This document shows positions 1 through 10,963 of a DNA stretch of 64,000 nt, one piece after another; the stretch's first letter is position 1; the number at the start of each line of letters is the position of its first letter. The stretch is from Thereva unica. Its lineage: Eukaryota > Arthropoda > Insecta > Diptera > Therevidae. Below the pieces are notes generated by a model. The model had not been told where the DNA came from. It did not search any database and saw only the letters and a program-made list of their open reading frames with translations. The stretch lies in the NCBI GenBank assembly GCA_949987705.1, contig OX465286.1:11141092-11205091 (forward strand), written 5' to 3'. A program made the position numbers and the translations under genes.

Positions 1-1770
1 TTTTTTTCAAATAAATGACGTTTTACATTCTCCATAAAGCCATGCGACCCCCGCTGCTTGTGTGTCACATGAAATTCCCCGGTTTAAATAACCTACACAG
101 TGTCATAGTAAAAATTTATGGGGGCTTCCTTCGTGGGATCTTATTTAAAAAAAAAAAGTCCTTGAACTGTCGTAAAGACTAAGCATAGGTGGTGGAGTTC
201 TCGCTTTGTTTTTATAACATTCAGAAGTCGATACGTTTAGAGAAAATCATCATCGGTATTTGGCGAAGTTTTATAGTTACAAATTCATGCTATAAAATAA
301 AGGATTCAAAAAATCTCGCTGTTTGCATGCGCAATGACAGTCTAAAGTTCAACGATAAGCAAGCCACAGAGTACTTAAGAACGTAAATATGACGGATTTT
401 GATGAAATTTTTATTACCCTTTTATTACCCTTTTATTACCTCTTTATTACCTTTTTATTACCTTTTTATTACCACTTCTCAATTATGTTCCCAATAAAAA
501 TTCCACATACGCCCTGATTTCTTTATCAAAATTTGATATGAGATTATGTGGGAAAGATCTCGAAGGCATGGTTCAGAATCGCTTACCAGGATAAAGCTAC
601 TTACTAATACGTGTTATTCTTACCGGGGCATGAGCGTACACCGTAGATAGGAGATACCAGAAAAAAAAACTATTGGTGAAAGTAGTCATATCTATCTTTC
701 TTAGGTCTCTCTACGCTTGGCTGGGTATTCGCAAAGGCAGTACTAATTACCATCGACATATATAGTTGAGCGCTTAATGGAGACACAAAGGCCTCCTCAC
801 CACGGCAAGGTGCAAGTACAAATGTACAATGTGATGATTATGCCCCTAATCTTCGTAAAATATTCAGGAGAGAAGAAGCCGACTGAGACAGCTGTTCACG
901 ATCTGATCCTCCAACTGTCGCGATCTGATACTTAAACTGCAAGGATCAATGCCAAAGAATTGCTTTTTTGTCTCTCGTGATTTGAAGCAAGAGTTCTTAA
1001 AAACGAGACGAGGATTTTTGTGACTCAATCGACTCTACGACAAAAACTCTTATAGATGGAAGGCCATTGAAGGATACCATTGCAAAGTATGTCTGCAGGG
1101 AGGAACGGATCAATTAGGGTCTGTGTCATATGTGACCTGCAGCTTCAGCCACACGAGCAAGCCAATAAATAGCTCGGCCTTATGTATGAAAATTCAACTT
1201 GGTGACAACCCCATTCAAGTCCACAACACATGATGAGGTTGTGCGGTCTAATGGATGGTTCGTGTATTGGGGCCTTAAAATTCGTAACAAGAGTGTGTTA
1301 TGGGAATAGATTGCTAACCCTCAGCCTGCTTGCTTCATATTTCAGAACATTATTTTGTGGACCGTAAGATTTGTTATTTAGTGTACTAAATGGACTGATT
1401 CTCATAAGGTAGTGGGGTGGCTGTATTTGCCCCTCCTCAAAATGCTAGACAGGTTCGGAAATGCCAACTGTTCAATAGTCGAGAGTTATTCTGTCCAAGA
1501 ACATATGAGGGTCTAATCAAGAATGAATTCCATTTACATTTTTATTGAATGGAACATGGGCTTTTACGATCATTTCAGATCAAGAACAACATCTGGGATA
1601 TACTTTTCTTTTTCATTATCGAAGAGTTTTTGAAAAGATTTTATTCTTGGTAATTCACTTTGATGATGAATTTAAATAAACTGACATGGTGAAAAAGTTA
1701 AATACAAGAAAACTTTATAGAAAATTCCAAGAATTTTGTATTGAATTTGAGTATTCCTAAATATTTTACC
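1..1770. other. Unassigned left edge
   Basis: No gene can be supported. Short open stretches exist but are broken by many stops and match no family I recognise. Some of it may be old transposon coding sequence. The only clear structure is a short 11-bp tandem repeat, listed separately. Confidence 0.5.
408..473. repeat. 11-bp tandem repeat TTTTATTACCY, six units
   Basis: Six consecutive units of TTTTATTACC plus C or T. The same iteron occurs at 30605-30640, inverted at 31245-31275, and at 35108-35150, always near a TTTTATGAYG-like motif. It is probably the terminal part of a dispersed foldback-like element rather than an isolated microsatellite. Confidence 0.7.
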
Positions 1771-1842
1771 ACTAGCATAAAATGCGCGTGCCTTGCAACG
1801 TTTTTAAATAAAAACTGTTTATTATGTGCAATGTTTTACTTA

Positions 1843-1846
<4 letters not shown>

Positions 1847-1886
<40 letters not shown>
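1847..1886. repeat. (CA)n microsatellite
   Basis: Twenty uninterrupted CA dinucleotides inside the element. Confidence 0.95.
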
Positions 1887-1890
<4 letters not shown>

Positions 1891-2009
1891 TCAGCTGTCA
1901 GCTGACATTTTAGGGTTTGACGAACGTTCGTTAAGCTTGTTCGCCCATTTACGTGGGTGCAAGAAATTATGAAGCAATCACAAATGAATATTAAATAAAT
2001 TGAATTTCG

Positions 2010-2312
2010 AGTCATTCATTTCTACGTGATTATAGGGATGCACTGTCCAAATTTCAGCCCTTCAGCTTCAAAGGTTTGGGTTAACGCCATTTTCACCCCC
2101 TTAGGGGATGAATTTCGAGTAATCCCCTCTTAGTGGATGTTCACGTCATTATAGGGATGCACTGTCAAAATTTCAGACCTATAACTTTAGCAGTTTGGAT
2201 AAACCCCATTTTACCCCCTTGGGGATGAATTTCGTAAAATCGCTTTATAGTGGATGTCCACGCCATTATAGGGATGCACTGGCAAAATTTCAGCCCTATA
2301 GCTTTAACGCAT
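2010..2312. repeat. 118-bp subrepeat, about 2.5 copies
   Basis: The motif TATAGGGATGCACTG recurs at about 2031, 2150 and 2267, a spacing of 117-119 bp. Each is followed by a conserved AAATTTCAG block. The units have diverged by substitutions and small indels. Confidence 0.8.
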
Positions 2313-3970
2313 AAACGCATAAATTCATAAACGCATAAACGCATAAACGCTTAAACGCTTAAACGCTTAAACGCTTAAACGCTTAAACGCATAAACGCAT
2401 AAACGCATAAACGCATAAACGCATTGACGCATTGACGCATTGTCGCATTGTCGCATTGTCGCATTGTCGCATTGTCGCATTGCCGCATTGCCGCATTGTC
2501 GCATTGTCGCATTGTCGCATTGCCGCATTGTCGCATTGCCGCAATGTCGCATTGTCGCATTGTCGCATTGCCGCATTGTCGCATTGTCGCATTGCCGCAT
2601 TGTCGCATTGTCGCATTGCCGCATTGTCGCATTGTCGCATTGTCGCATTGGCGCATTGCCGCAATGTCGCATTGTCGCATTGCCGCAATGTCGCATTGTC
2701 GCAGTGCCGCATTGTCGCATTGCCGCATTGTCGCATTGCCGCATTGTCGCATTGCCGCATTGTCGCATTGTCGCATTGTCGCATTGCCGCAATGTCGCAT
2801 TGTCGCATTGCCGCATTGTCGCATTGCCGCATTGTCGCATTGTCGCATTGTCGCATTGCCGCATTGTCGCATTGCCGCATTGTCGCATTGTCGCATTGTC
2901 GCATTGCCGCAATGTCGCATTGTCGCAGTGCCGCATTGTCGCATTGTCGCATTGTCGCATTGCCGCATTGCCGCATTGCCGCATTGTCGCATTGTCGCAT
3001 TGTCGCATTGCCGCATTGCCGCATTGTCGCATTGCCGCATTGTCGCATTGCCGCATTGTCGCATTGCCGCATTGTCGCATTGTCGCATTGCCGCATTGCC
3101 GCAATGTCGCATTGCCGCATTGTCGCAATGTCGCATTGTCGCATTGTCGCATTGCCGCATTGTCGCATTGCCGCATTGCCGCATTGCCGCAATGTCGCAT
3201 TGTCGCATTGCCGCATTGTCGCATTGCCGCATTGTCGCATTGCCGCATTGCCGCATTGTCGCATTGTCGCATTGCCGCATTGTCGCATTGTCGCATTGCC
3301 GCATTGTCGCATTGTCGCATTGCCGCAATGTCGCATTGTCGCATTGCCGCATTGTCGCATTGCCGCATTGTCGCATTGCCGCATTGTCGCATTGCCGCAT
3401 TGCCGCAATGTCGCATTGCCGCATTGTCGCATTGTCGCATTGCCGCATTGTCGCATTGTCGCATTGTCGCATTGTCGCATTGTCGCATTGTCGCATTGCC
3501 GCATTGCCGCATTGTCGCATTGCCGCATTGTCGCATTGTCGCATTGCCGCATTGTCGCATTGTCGCATTGTCGCATTGCCGCATTGCCGCATTGTCGCAT
3601 TGTCGCATTGTCGCATTGTCGCAATGTCGCATTGTCGCATTGTCGCATTGCCGCATTGTCGCATTGCCGCATTGTCGCATTGTCGCATTGTCGCATTGCC
3701 GCATTGTCGCATTGCCGCATTGCCGCAATGTCGCATTGCCGCATTGTCGCATTGTCGCATTGCCGCATTGTCGCATTGTCGCATTGTCGCATTGTCGCAT
3801 TGTCGCATTGCCGCATTGCCGCATTGTCGCATTGCCGCATTGTCGCATTGCCGCATTGTCGCATTGTCGCATTGCCGCATTGCCGCATTGTCGCATTGCC
3901 GCATTGTCGCAGTGCCGCATTGTCGCATTGCCGCATTGTCGCATTGCCGCATTGTCGCATTGACGCATTG
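2308..3970. repeat. Octanucleotide satellite GCATTGYC, with a GCATAAAC/GCTTAAAC leader
   Basis: About 194 perfect-phase 8-bp units fill 2421-3970. The unit is GCATTGTC or GCATTGCC, with a few GCAATGTC and GCAGTGCC variants. The preceding 2308-2420 holds related octamers GCATAAAC and GCTTAAAC, so the array seems to have drifted in sequence while keeping its phase. Each main-array unit carries one CpG. Because 8 is not a multiple of 3 and the unit contains no stop in any register, all six frames stay open for over 500 codons. These frames are an arithmetic consequence of the repeat and are not annotated as genes. Confidence 0.95.
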
Positions 3971-4282
3971 AAGTTCGATAAAATTGAGTTTTTGTTTTGG
4001 TCTACAGCACTACCTACATGACTATAAACTAATAAAATGAGCAGCATATAAAATATGCATAAAAACAAATAAATACTTTATATTATTTCCGCGAAATATT
4101 TTAATGATTTTTATAAAGCCGCCGAAGAGCCATAAAAAATCAAGAAAATGATATTTTTGCACTTTTAATTAAGTAAATGCTTATATTCTCCTGAGTATCA
4201 TTATTAAATAATATAATTTAGTAAGAAATAGAATCAAAACATGTTACACCGAAGTAAAAGAAAAATTGTAATTCACCATTTT

Positions 4283-4350
4283 GCGACCGGGGATTGAACT
4301 TGGTTCCCCTGGGATAGGACTCCAGCGCCTTACCTCTAGGCTACCGATAT
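4283..4350 (-). repeat. tRNA-like sequence (SINE head or tRNA relic)
   Basis: Read on the minus strand it has an A-box-like TAGCCTAGAGG and a B-box-like AGTTCAATCCC at roughly tRNA spacing. The acceptor ends do not pair as a proper cloverleaf. I therefore read it as a tRNA-derived repeat within the larger element, not a working tRNA gene. Confidence 0.45.
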
Positions 4351-4711
4351 ATGGACTTTATTAGAAATCTCTTTTCTGTTGTTAAATATACTTCTGGTTG
4401 AAATTTCCAGACAATTTTCTCAGTTTTTGGTCTTTTGACCAAGAGCTACATTTTGAGATATAGCTCAAGTCTGTAGCGGCAGTACTTTCAGAGATGAAAG
4501 AAGGTCACAGACGGACAGACGAAGAGAGCCTCTGTATAAGCTTTTTTTTTTTTTGAAAAAGCTAAAAATGAACTATATTAAACCTTTTTTAGGAATAATA
4601 ACAGCTGACTTTTTTGTTTGTTAGTTTTTTTTTTTTGAAGTAAAACAGTGCATAAAATAAACTTTTTTTTTTATTTAAAGGCGTTGCAAGGCACGCGGGT
4701 TTCATGCTAGT

Positions 4712-5883
4712 ACCAAATAAATATAATTATTGTTAAACCTAATGCTATATTTATTTATATACATATATATATATATATATATTTGTTTTTATTTTTCATT
4801 CCAGACTGATGAATTGCACTAGTTACCAGCGATATTACATGTATTTATCCAAACTAAAATACAGCAGAAGAGATCGAAAGAAATCTTGATAACGACGATT
4901 TCAAATCAACTAAAATACGATTAAAAAAATAAAATAAAATAAAATTACAGAAATTACACTTAAAAAATTACAAAAACAAAAAAAAAATAACAATGAGAAT
5001 ATCTCAAAGCCATACAAAAAAATCTAGTCAAAAGATGTGTGCGTTATTTAAAAAAAGCATATAGCGAAAAAAACAAAAACAAATACATATAGAAATAAAA
5101 ACAAACAAACAAAAAAAAATTCATAAAACTTAAATTATGAACTTAAATAAGTTTTATAAAAATCAAATTTCAAATTGTTTAACGACGCACGACACCAACA
5201 CGTTTTTGGTTTTTCTATTAATTAATATTAATTCTGGAATGGAAACGAACGAGAAAAATTAAAAAAAAAAAACAAATTGGTTAAAATAAAATATGGTTGA
5301 AAGTGAAAAAATAAATGTGAAAATAAAGTTTTAAACTAAAAAAAAAAAAAAATTTACAAAAATTAAAAGAAACCAAAAAAAAAACCAAAAAAATGAGAAC
5401 AAAATTAAAACCAAAAAGTAAGCAAATTTTGTGATACCTTAAAAAATACCAAAAAAAAAAAAAAAATTAAATAAAAATAAAAAAAGGAAAAAATTTTATT
5501 TAGAATAAAATATCATTTACCAAAAAAAAAAAGTTTTTAAAATAAAATTAAAAGTAATAATAAAAAAAAATAATAATAATAAATATAAAATTAAAAAAAT
5601 AACAATAAGAGAATACACGTGTCTCCTCTAGTCAAATTTTTTACATTCTTATTTTTTAATTTATTAAAAGCTAAAAATACCAAAAATTAAAACCAAGAAA
5701 CCAAAAAAAAAACCATTCAGAGATAAAATCACTGACAAAAAAAAGCAAAGCAAAAAAAAAAACAAAATAAGCATAAAAACCAAAAAAAAAACCAAAAATT
5801 TATATTTTTAAAGTATACAAAAACAATTCAGATGGTTAATTTCATTGTTGAAATTAATTTAAAATTATTAAACAACAACATTG
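4712..5883 (+). other. A-rich region directly upstream of onecut, probable 5' UTR/upstream sequence
   Basis: This stretch is extremely A-rich on the plus strand, with many runs of 5-14 A and a short TA microsatellite near 4766-4784. An in-frame TAA at 5869-5871 closes the onecut frame upstream. No splice acceptor or promoter element can be placed with confidence. The A-rich texture resembles blocks downstream of the gene. Confidence 0.4.
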
Positions 5884-5898
5884 ATGATAATAAAAAAA

Positions 5899-6093
5899 AT
5901 GGAATCGATTGGTGAAATAATTGATCAGCAATCGCTTAGTGAGCCGCTAGTTGTTGAAACATCAGTTGATTCACCAAATGCCAGCAGTCATGGCACGGTA
6001 GTAATGGTTGGTACAGTTATTGATACATTAACTGGCACGCAACAACAACAACAACAAAATAACGGACATCACAACAGTCACAACAGCCATCAC

Positions 6094-6128
<35 letters not shown>

Positions 6129-7708
6129 TCATCATCACCATCACAATAATCATCATCAACAATTAAACAATCATCACAATCATCAGCAGCAGCAGCAGCA
6201 GGTGCATCATCATCATCACCATCATCATCATGGATCGCATCATTCGGCGAATGATGACTGTGTTAGTACCGAATCAGCTATATCAGCGGTAACATTAGGA
6301 CCATTATCAGTATCAACATCAAGCTCTGGCCATTCAAGGATAATAACCCATGGCCATGGATTAGAGCTAATAAAGCAGGAGCATAAGGTTGGCGTTGGTG
6401 ATGTTGTTGTTGCCGCTGAAGAGCTGTCACCAGGCGAAGTTGAGGTAACACTAGAACATCAAGCTAGACACGAAGCTTTATCTGTGATAGTACAGCCCCA
6501 GGAGGATTCTAGAGACTCACAGCTGTTAAGTCCTGGAAAATTAACACCATCATCCGAAATGATTGATACATCTGACTTTCGGACGCTGCACGAGCCAACA
6601 TACCAAACATTAACATCAGTTAATGGCCGTATGTCACCGCCTGGCTTCAGTCCAAACTCATCGTATGCAACGCTAACACCCCTACAGCCATTGCCACCAA
6701 TATCAACAATGTCCGATAAGTTTGCATACGGTCATGCGAGCAACGTAAGCGGATCATTTACCGTAATGCAAAACAATAGTATGGGCATTAGTCTGGGACT
6801 AAGCGGCGTCAATTCACCATATAATTATGATAAGCTGCCATCGATGGGCATGTCACCACCGCACAATTACTCATCACCAACAAATACACTGAGTGGCATT
6901 GGTATGTCACAGCAGCCTAGCCCTCTGTCGCCGCAAAGTTCGTACAGTCAAAATGAACTGCAATCGCCGCAGAAAAGTATGTCACCATCTGGATACGAAT
7001 CGCCATACGGTCACAGGGATATGCTGTCGCGGCAGAACCTACAGCAGCATAGTCCGACGCTTAGTCCGCATTCGGGCTCGTTGCATTCACCCGGTGGCAG
7101 TACAATAGTAACAAGTTTCGGTTCAACAAATTTAGCAACAATAAATGGTCTGACCACGATAGCACCGCACGCAAGCGTTGTCTCACCTTTGCCGCATTCA
7201 ACGCCGCCCGGCTTAGTACAAATCTCACATGTCCATAGGGAAGCAGTTGTTGTTCAATCACCATCACCGCCCATACTAACGATACAGCATACGCCCGTTC
7301 AGCATCAAGTGATATCAACAAAATCCGGATTAAGTCTCGGCGGCAATAATGGCGGCAATAATACACATAACGGTACATCAATACAATCAGTTACGGGGAA
7401 CAACAATAATAGCACGTGCAATTCAAATAACAATGCTCCAGTTACAGTTACATCGATTAGTAACGATGTGGAAGAGATCAACACAAAGGAGCTGGCCCAA
7501 AGGATATCAGCTGAACTGAAGCGATATAGTATACCGCAGGCGATATTTGCCCAGAGGGTGTTGTGCCGATCTCAAGGTACATTGTCAGATCTACTTAGGA
7601 ATCCAAAGCCATGGTCCAAATTGAAATCGGGACGTGAGACATTTCGTCGAATGTATAAGTGGCTGCAGGAGCCTGAATTTCAAAGGATGTCAGCGTTGAG
7701 AATGGCTG
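5899..7708 (+). CDS. onecut: onecut coding exon 1 (N-terminus, STP box, CUT domain)
   Basis: Encodes residues 1-603 plus one base of the next codon. It ends GCTG before a consensus donor GTGAGT at 7709. CAG and CAA codons are mixed in the polyglutamine runs and CAT/CAC in the polyhistidine runs. The CUT domain (EEINTKELAQ to ALRMA) is complete and nearly free of change from the vertebrate family as I remember it. The open frame continues into the intron to 7878, but that tail is hydrophobic intron sequence with no family support. Confidence 0.95.
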
Positions 7709-10700
7709 GTGAGTTGCCCATTTCGATTTTATATTTAATATTAAGCTTTGTGTGTGTTTTTTGTTTTATGATTTATTTGAGGAAGCGAGTTTGTTCTAGG
7801 TTATACTTTCGAAGTACGTTCTTGTTGAGATCACGAGACGATGTACTTTCGCAATGTGGCTCACGCGGAAAGCCATAAAACACTTTGCGATACTCTAATA
7901 AATCTGAATCAATTGGTCCAGACAACCTCCCCTGTCCATCTTTCATCGAAGAACAGTGAAGACGCGATGGAGGAGACTCAATCTCCTCCTTAAGCCCCAA
8001 TGGAGGAAACTCAATCTCCTCCTTGCTATAGCTTCTTAATCGTGCAGCAAGTCGCCTAAAATTGATTTAGGATTCATATTCAAAACCGCCCTGGGAACAG
8101 TGAAGCCGCGATGGAGGAGACTCAATCTCCTCCTTAAGCCCCAATGGAGGAGACTCATTCTCCTCCTTGCTATAGCTTCTTAATCGTGCAGCAAGTCGCC
8201 TAAAATTGATTTAGGATTCATATTCAAAACCGCCCTGGGAACAGTGAAGCCGCGATGGAGGAGACTCAATCTCCTCCTTAAGCCCTAATGGAGGAGATTC
8301 AATCTCCTCCTCAAAATTACACAGTAACTGCCCCGCTGTTTTTAGAACTGCTACGCAGAATTAAAAGCTGCATTCAACTACTTACCCTACCTTAATCTCC
8401 CTGGAAACAGACAAGCCGCAATGGAGGAGACTATCTTCTTCTCACAATTGCACAGTAACTGTCGCATTGGGTGCTTTCAGTATTGCATACTTGCATGCGC
8501 AAAAAGCGCAAGTTGGATCCGCATCCACTTGCGGAAAAATTTAATTTTATGTTATTAACCAATATTTTGACATTTGTGAACAAGGTGTGCCTTCTATTCT
8601 GCTTTGAAAATTTGTTTGCAGGGCTATCGAAAAACTTGCAAAGCTTGCGCACATTTACTTCGCATGTCTGCATTTTTGAACTCGGCGCTAACGCATGCAT
8701 GCTTTAATGAAACTAATGCAAAAGCAAATATGCGCAAACTGCATTACTGAAAGCACCCATTGTTTTGGAAACTTTTCCGCAGAACCAACAGCTGCAATCA
8801 ACTACTCGACTACTAGATTGGGTGAGATTCGTCTCGACCTCCTCCCCTCCTAAAAGCCTCACGTTATTAATGGACGATCCCTTATTTGGATGCCTTCGGA
8901 CGTGAGGGCTCCGCGATAAGCCTCTTAGTTAGTGTCTGCCTCGATAAACTCTACGAAGACACATTGCTATGCATTGCCATAGACCATTCGAATTGTGAGT
9001 GTCGTTTTACCAAGCAGTCCCCCAACTAAGTACTAACGACGTCCAATGCTGTTCGACCTACGCAAATAAGCGATAACCGGTCTACTGAGTATGCTAATGG
9101 CACCCTTTATGGTCACCAAGGTAACTGCCCGTATCTTTCGTCCTATAGCATTTTTTTAACCTCAAAATTTGCTCTGCCCTTTAGTCTAGAAAAAGTGTGA
9201 GTGTGCCGCCTGCCTCGTTTGGGTTCCATACAGGCGATTTGACGATGTGCTGCCTGTTGCTGCCTATCGGCAGGCAAGTCACAATTTTTGTTTGTAAAAA
9301 TTCTTCTATTAGATTAACTAAATCTCCAGTGCTAAAAGTCGTGTCGTATCACGTGACAAGTCGCTGGAGTTAAAGAAAGTGAGAGTTTTGGTTGAATTAC
9401 GAATGTCACCACAGCAGCGGCCATAAACTCAACTCAACGAAATGCCCATTATCTCTGGAAATACTGGTCAGCCCGGCGTGGGATTGAATTTACAGACTCC
9501 CTGGGAGGTTCCGAACAATTTCCGATTGAAAAAGGGCCACTACAGAATATTCCCAAAACCGGAAACTACGCAAAGGGGGTACCCTTAGGATAATTTTGAC
9601 TGACTTTGATTTCTCGAAAGGGCCCGGATGTGAATGAATGGGTCATCGTTGGAAAGGGCTCGCTTTCCCGAGTTTAGAGCAATCGATTTGATTAATAAAT
9701 TCCAAGGGGTTCGGCATTTTCACTCTTTGGCCCCCTGTGTGCTGAAAGTTGTAATACGACTGAAATTTTCTTCAACTCTTGTCACATCACACGACTCGAC
9801 TTTCAGCACAGGGATCTAAGTGCTGTCGTCCCGATACTACTGTACCACCGAAATCTCGAAATTTTAGATTCAGTTTTAATTAGAATGGTTCACGTGTTTT
9901 TTGTTTTAGTTAGGGTAGACCAATTAAAATGTCAACCGATGTCCTTTTTGTTGTTGTTCGTGATTTCGTCACGTGTCTGTCGACACCTGAAATCTTAAAA
10001 TCGAATTGTAATGTGTTCTTTTGGCACTTGAAAGCGCATAATTGGATTTAGGGTATTTTCTAAAACTTTCCAAGTAAGTAAGCTCTATTTTTTTTTTTTT
10101 TTGTTTAATAAAATCCATTTAATTTTACGTTAAAATTACGCATAAATTAAAAAAACTTTTACGCTCTCTCATATTTTTGTTTGAATTTTTCTCTACCGCG
10201 CGGCGGAGATATAGGCCATATTCCAAGAAGGAGGAAGCGGGTTTAAACATGTAGTAGGGTGGTGGGAGAAAGGGTTGATTGGTATTGTTGTTGTTGTTAT
10301 AAACTACGGAAAAAGCTTCTCGCGAAAGTGAATGTGGTGTAGGCATAGGAAAAACATTTAACATGAAAAATCGATTTTCCCTCTTATGACATAAGAGAGA
10401 GAAAAGCGCACAAAAAATAGGCTAAGGCTAAGGAACAAAAAAGAAGAGGGGGGCATTGTGTGTGCGAAGAATACAAGACAAGCGAACAACAACAACAAAA
10501 AACCGACATACGTCCAGGAAATTCCATATATGAGAGAGAGAAAAATATATGCCCCTATTTCTTTTTTTAACACGCTTATACATATGTATGACAAATAACA
10601 AAAACAAAAAAAAACAAAAAAAAAAACAAGATAAGAGATGGTGTGTCATACTTGGGAAAAGAAATAGCTCTTGGCCTTCCAAATCGCCGCGCAAAATATT

Positions 10701-10931
10701 TCCCCATACACAAATTTTTTGTGGGGATATACAATGCACACTACAGTGTAAGAGAGGGTGGGGGACTAGAAGTGTAAAAGGAAAGAAATTCTTCCTAAAA
10801 AAAAGCCAGATATCTTCTTCCGCATTTGAGTATTTGTGGGGGTGGACACATTTATTTTTATTTATTTTTTTTATAAAACTTGCTTATAAAATAAAAATTG
10901 TTCTAAGTTAAAAAAAAAACACACCAACAAC

Positions 10932-10963
<32 letters not shown>

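Larger units (their letters stand above)
1771..4711. mobile_element. Nonautonomous element with inverted ends, probably Helentron/DINE-1-like
   Basis: The ends are imperfect inverted repeats of about 38 bp. The left end is 1771-1810 and starts ACTAGCAT. The right end is 4672-4711 and finishes ATGCTAGT. Both share the core CGCGTGCCTTGCAACG. Inside are a CA microsatellite, three copies of a 118-bp repeat, a large octanucleotide satellite, a tRNA-like segment and a short GACGGACAGACG tract. A CTAG terminus, internal tandem repeats and a GTCY-type proto-microsatellite fit the DINE-1/mini-me/Helentron-associated group of flies. No transposase is present. The class assignment is inference; the inverted ends are seen directly. 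A possible 3-bp flanking duplication (ACC) is too short to weigh. Confidence 0.5.

Noticed and set aside
1000..1600. Faint protein-like stretches on the plus strand
   Set aside because: Many stops and no family recognised; not enough to call even a pseudogene.
2421..3970. CRISPR-like array
   Set aside because: Contiguous 8-bp units without spacers in a eukaryotic genome; no cas genes.
2367..4068. Six overlapping frames of more than 500 codons over the octamer satellite
   Set aside because: An 8-bp unit without stops in any register opens every frame; the codon content is dictated by the repeat, not by selection.
7709..7878. Extension of onecut exon 1 into intron 1
   Set aside because: The donor GTGAGT at 7709 and the matching downstream exons explain the break; the extension is hydrophobic and family-free.
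10125..10911. Overlapping frames of 78-120 codons in intron 1
   Set aside because: Low-complexity, mutually overlapping on both strands, with no motif or splice support.
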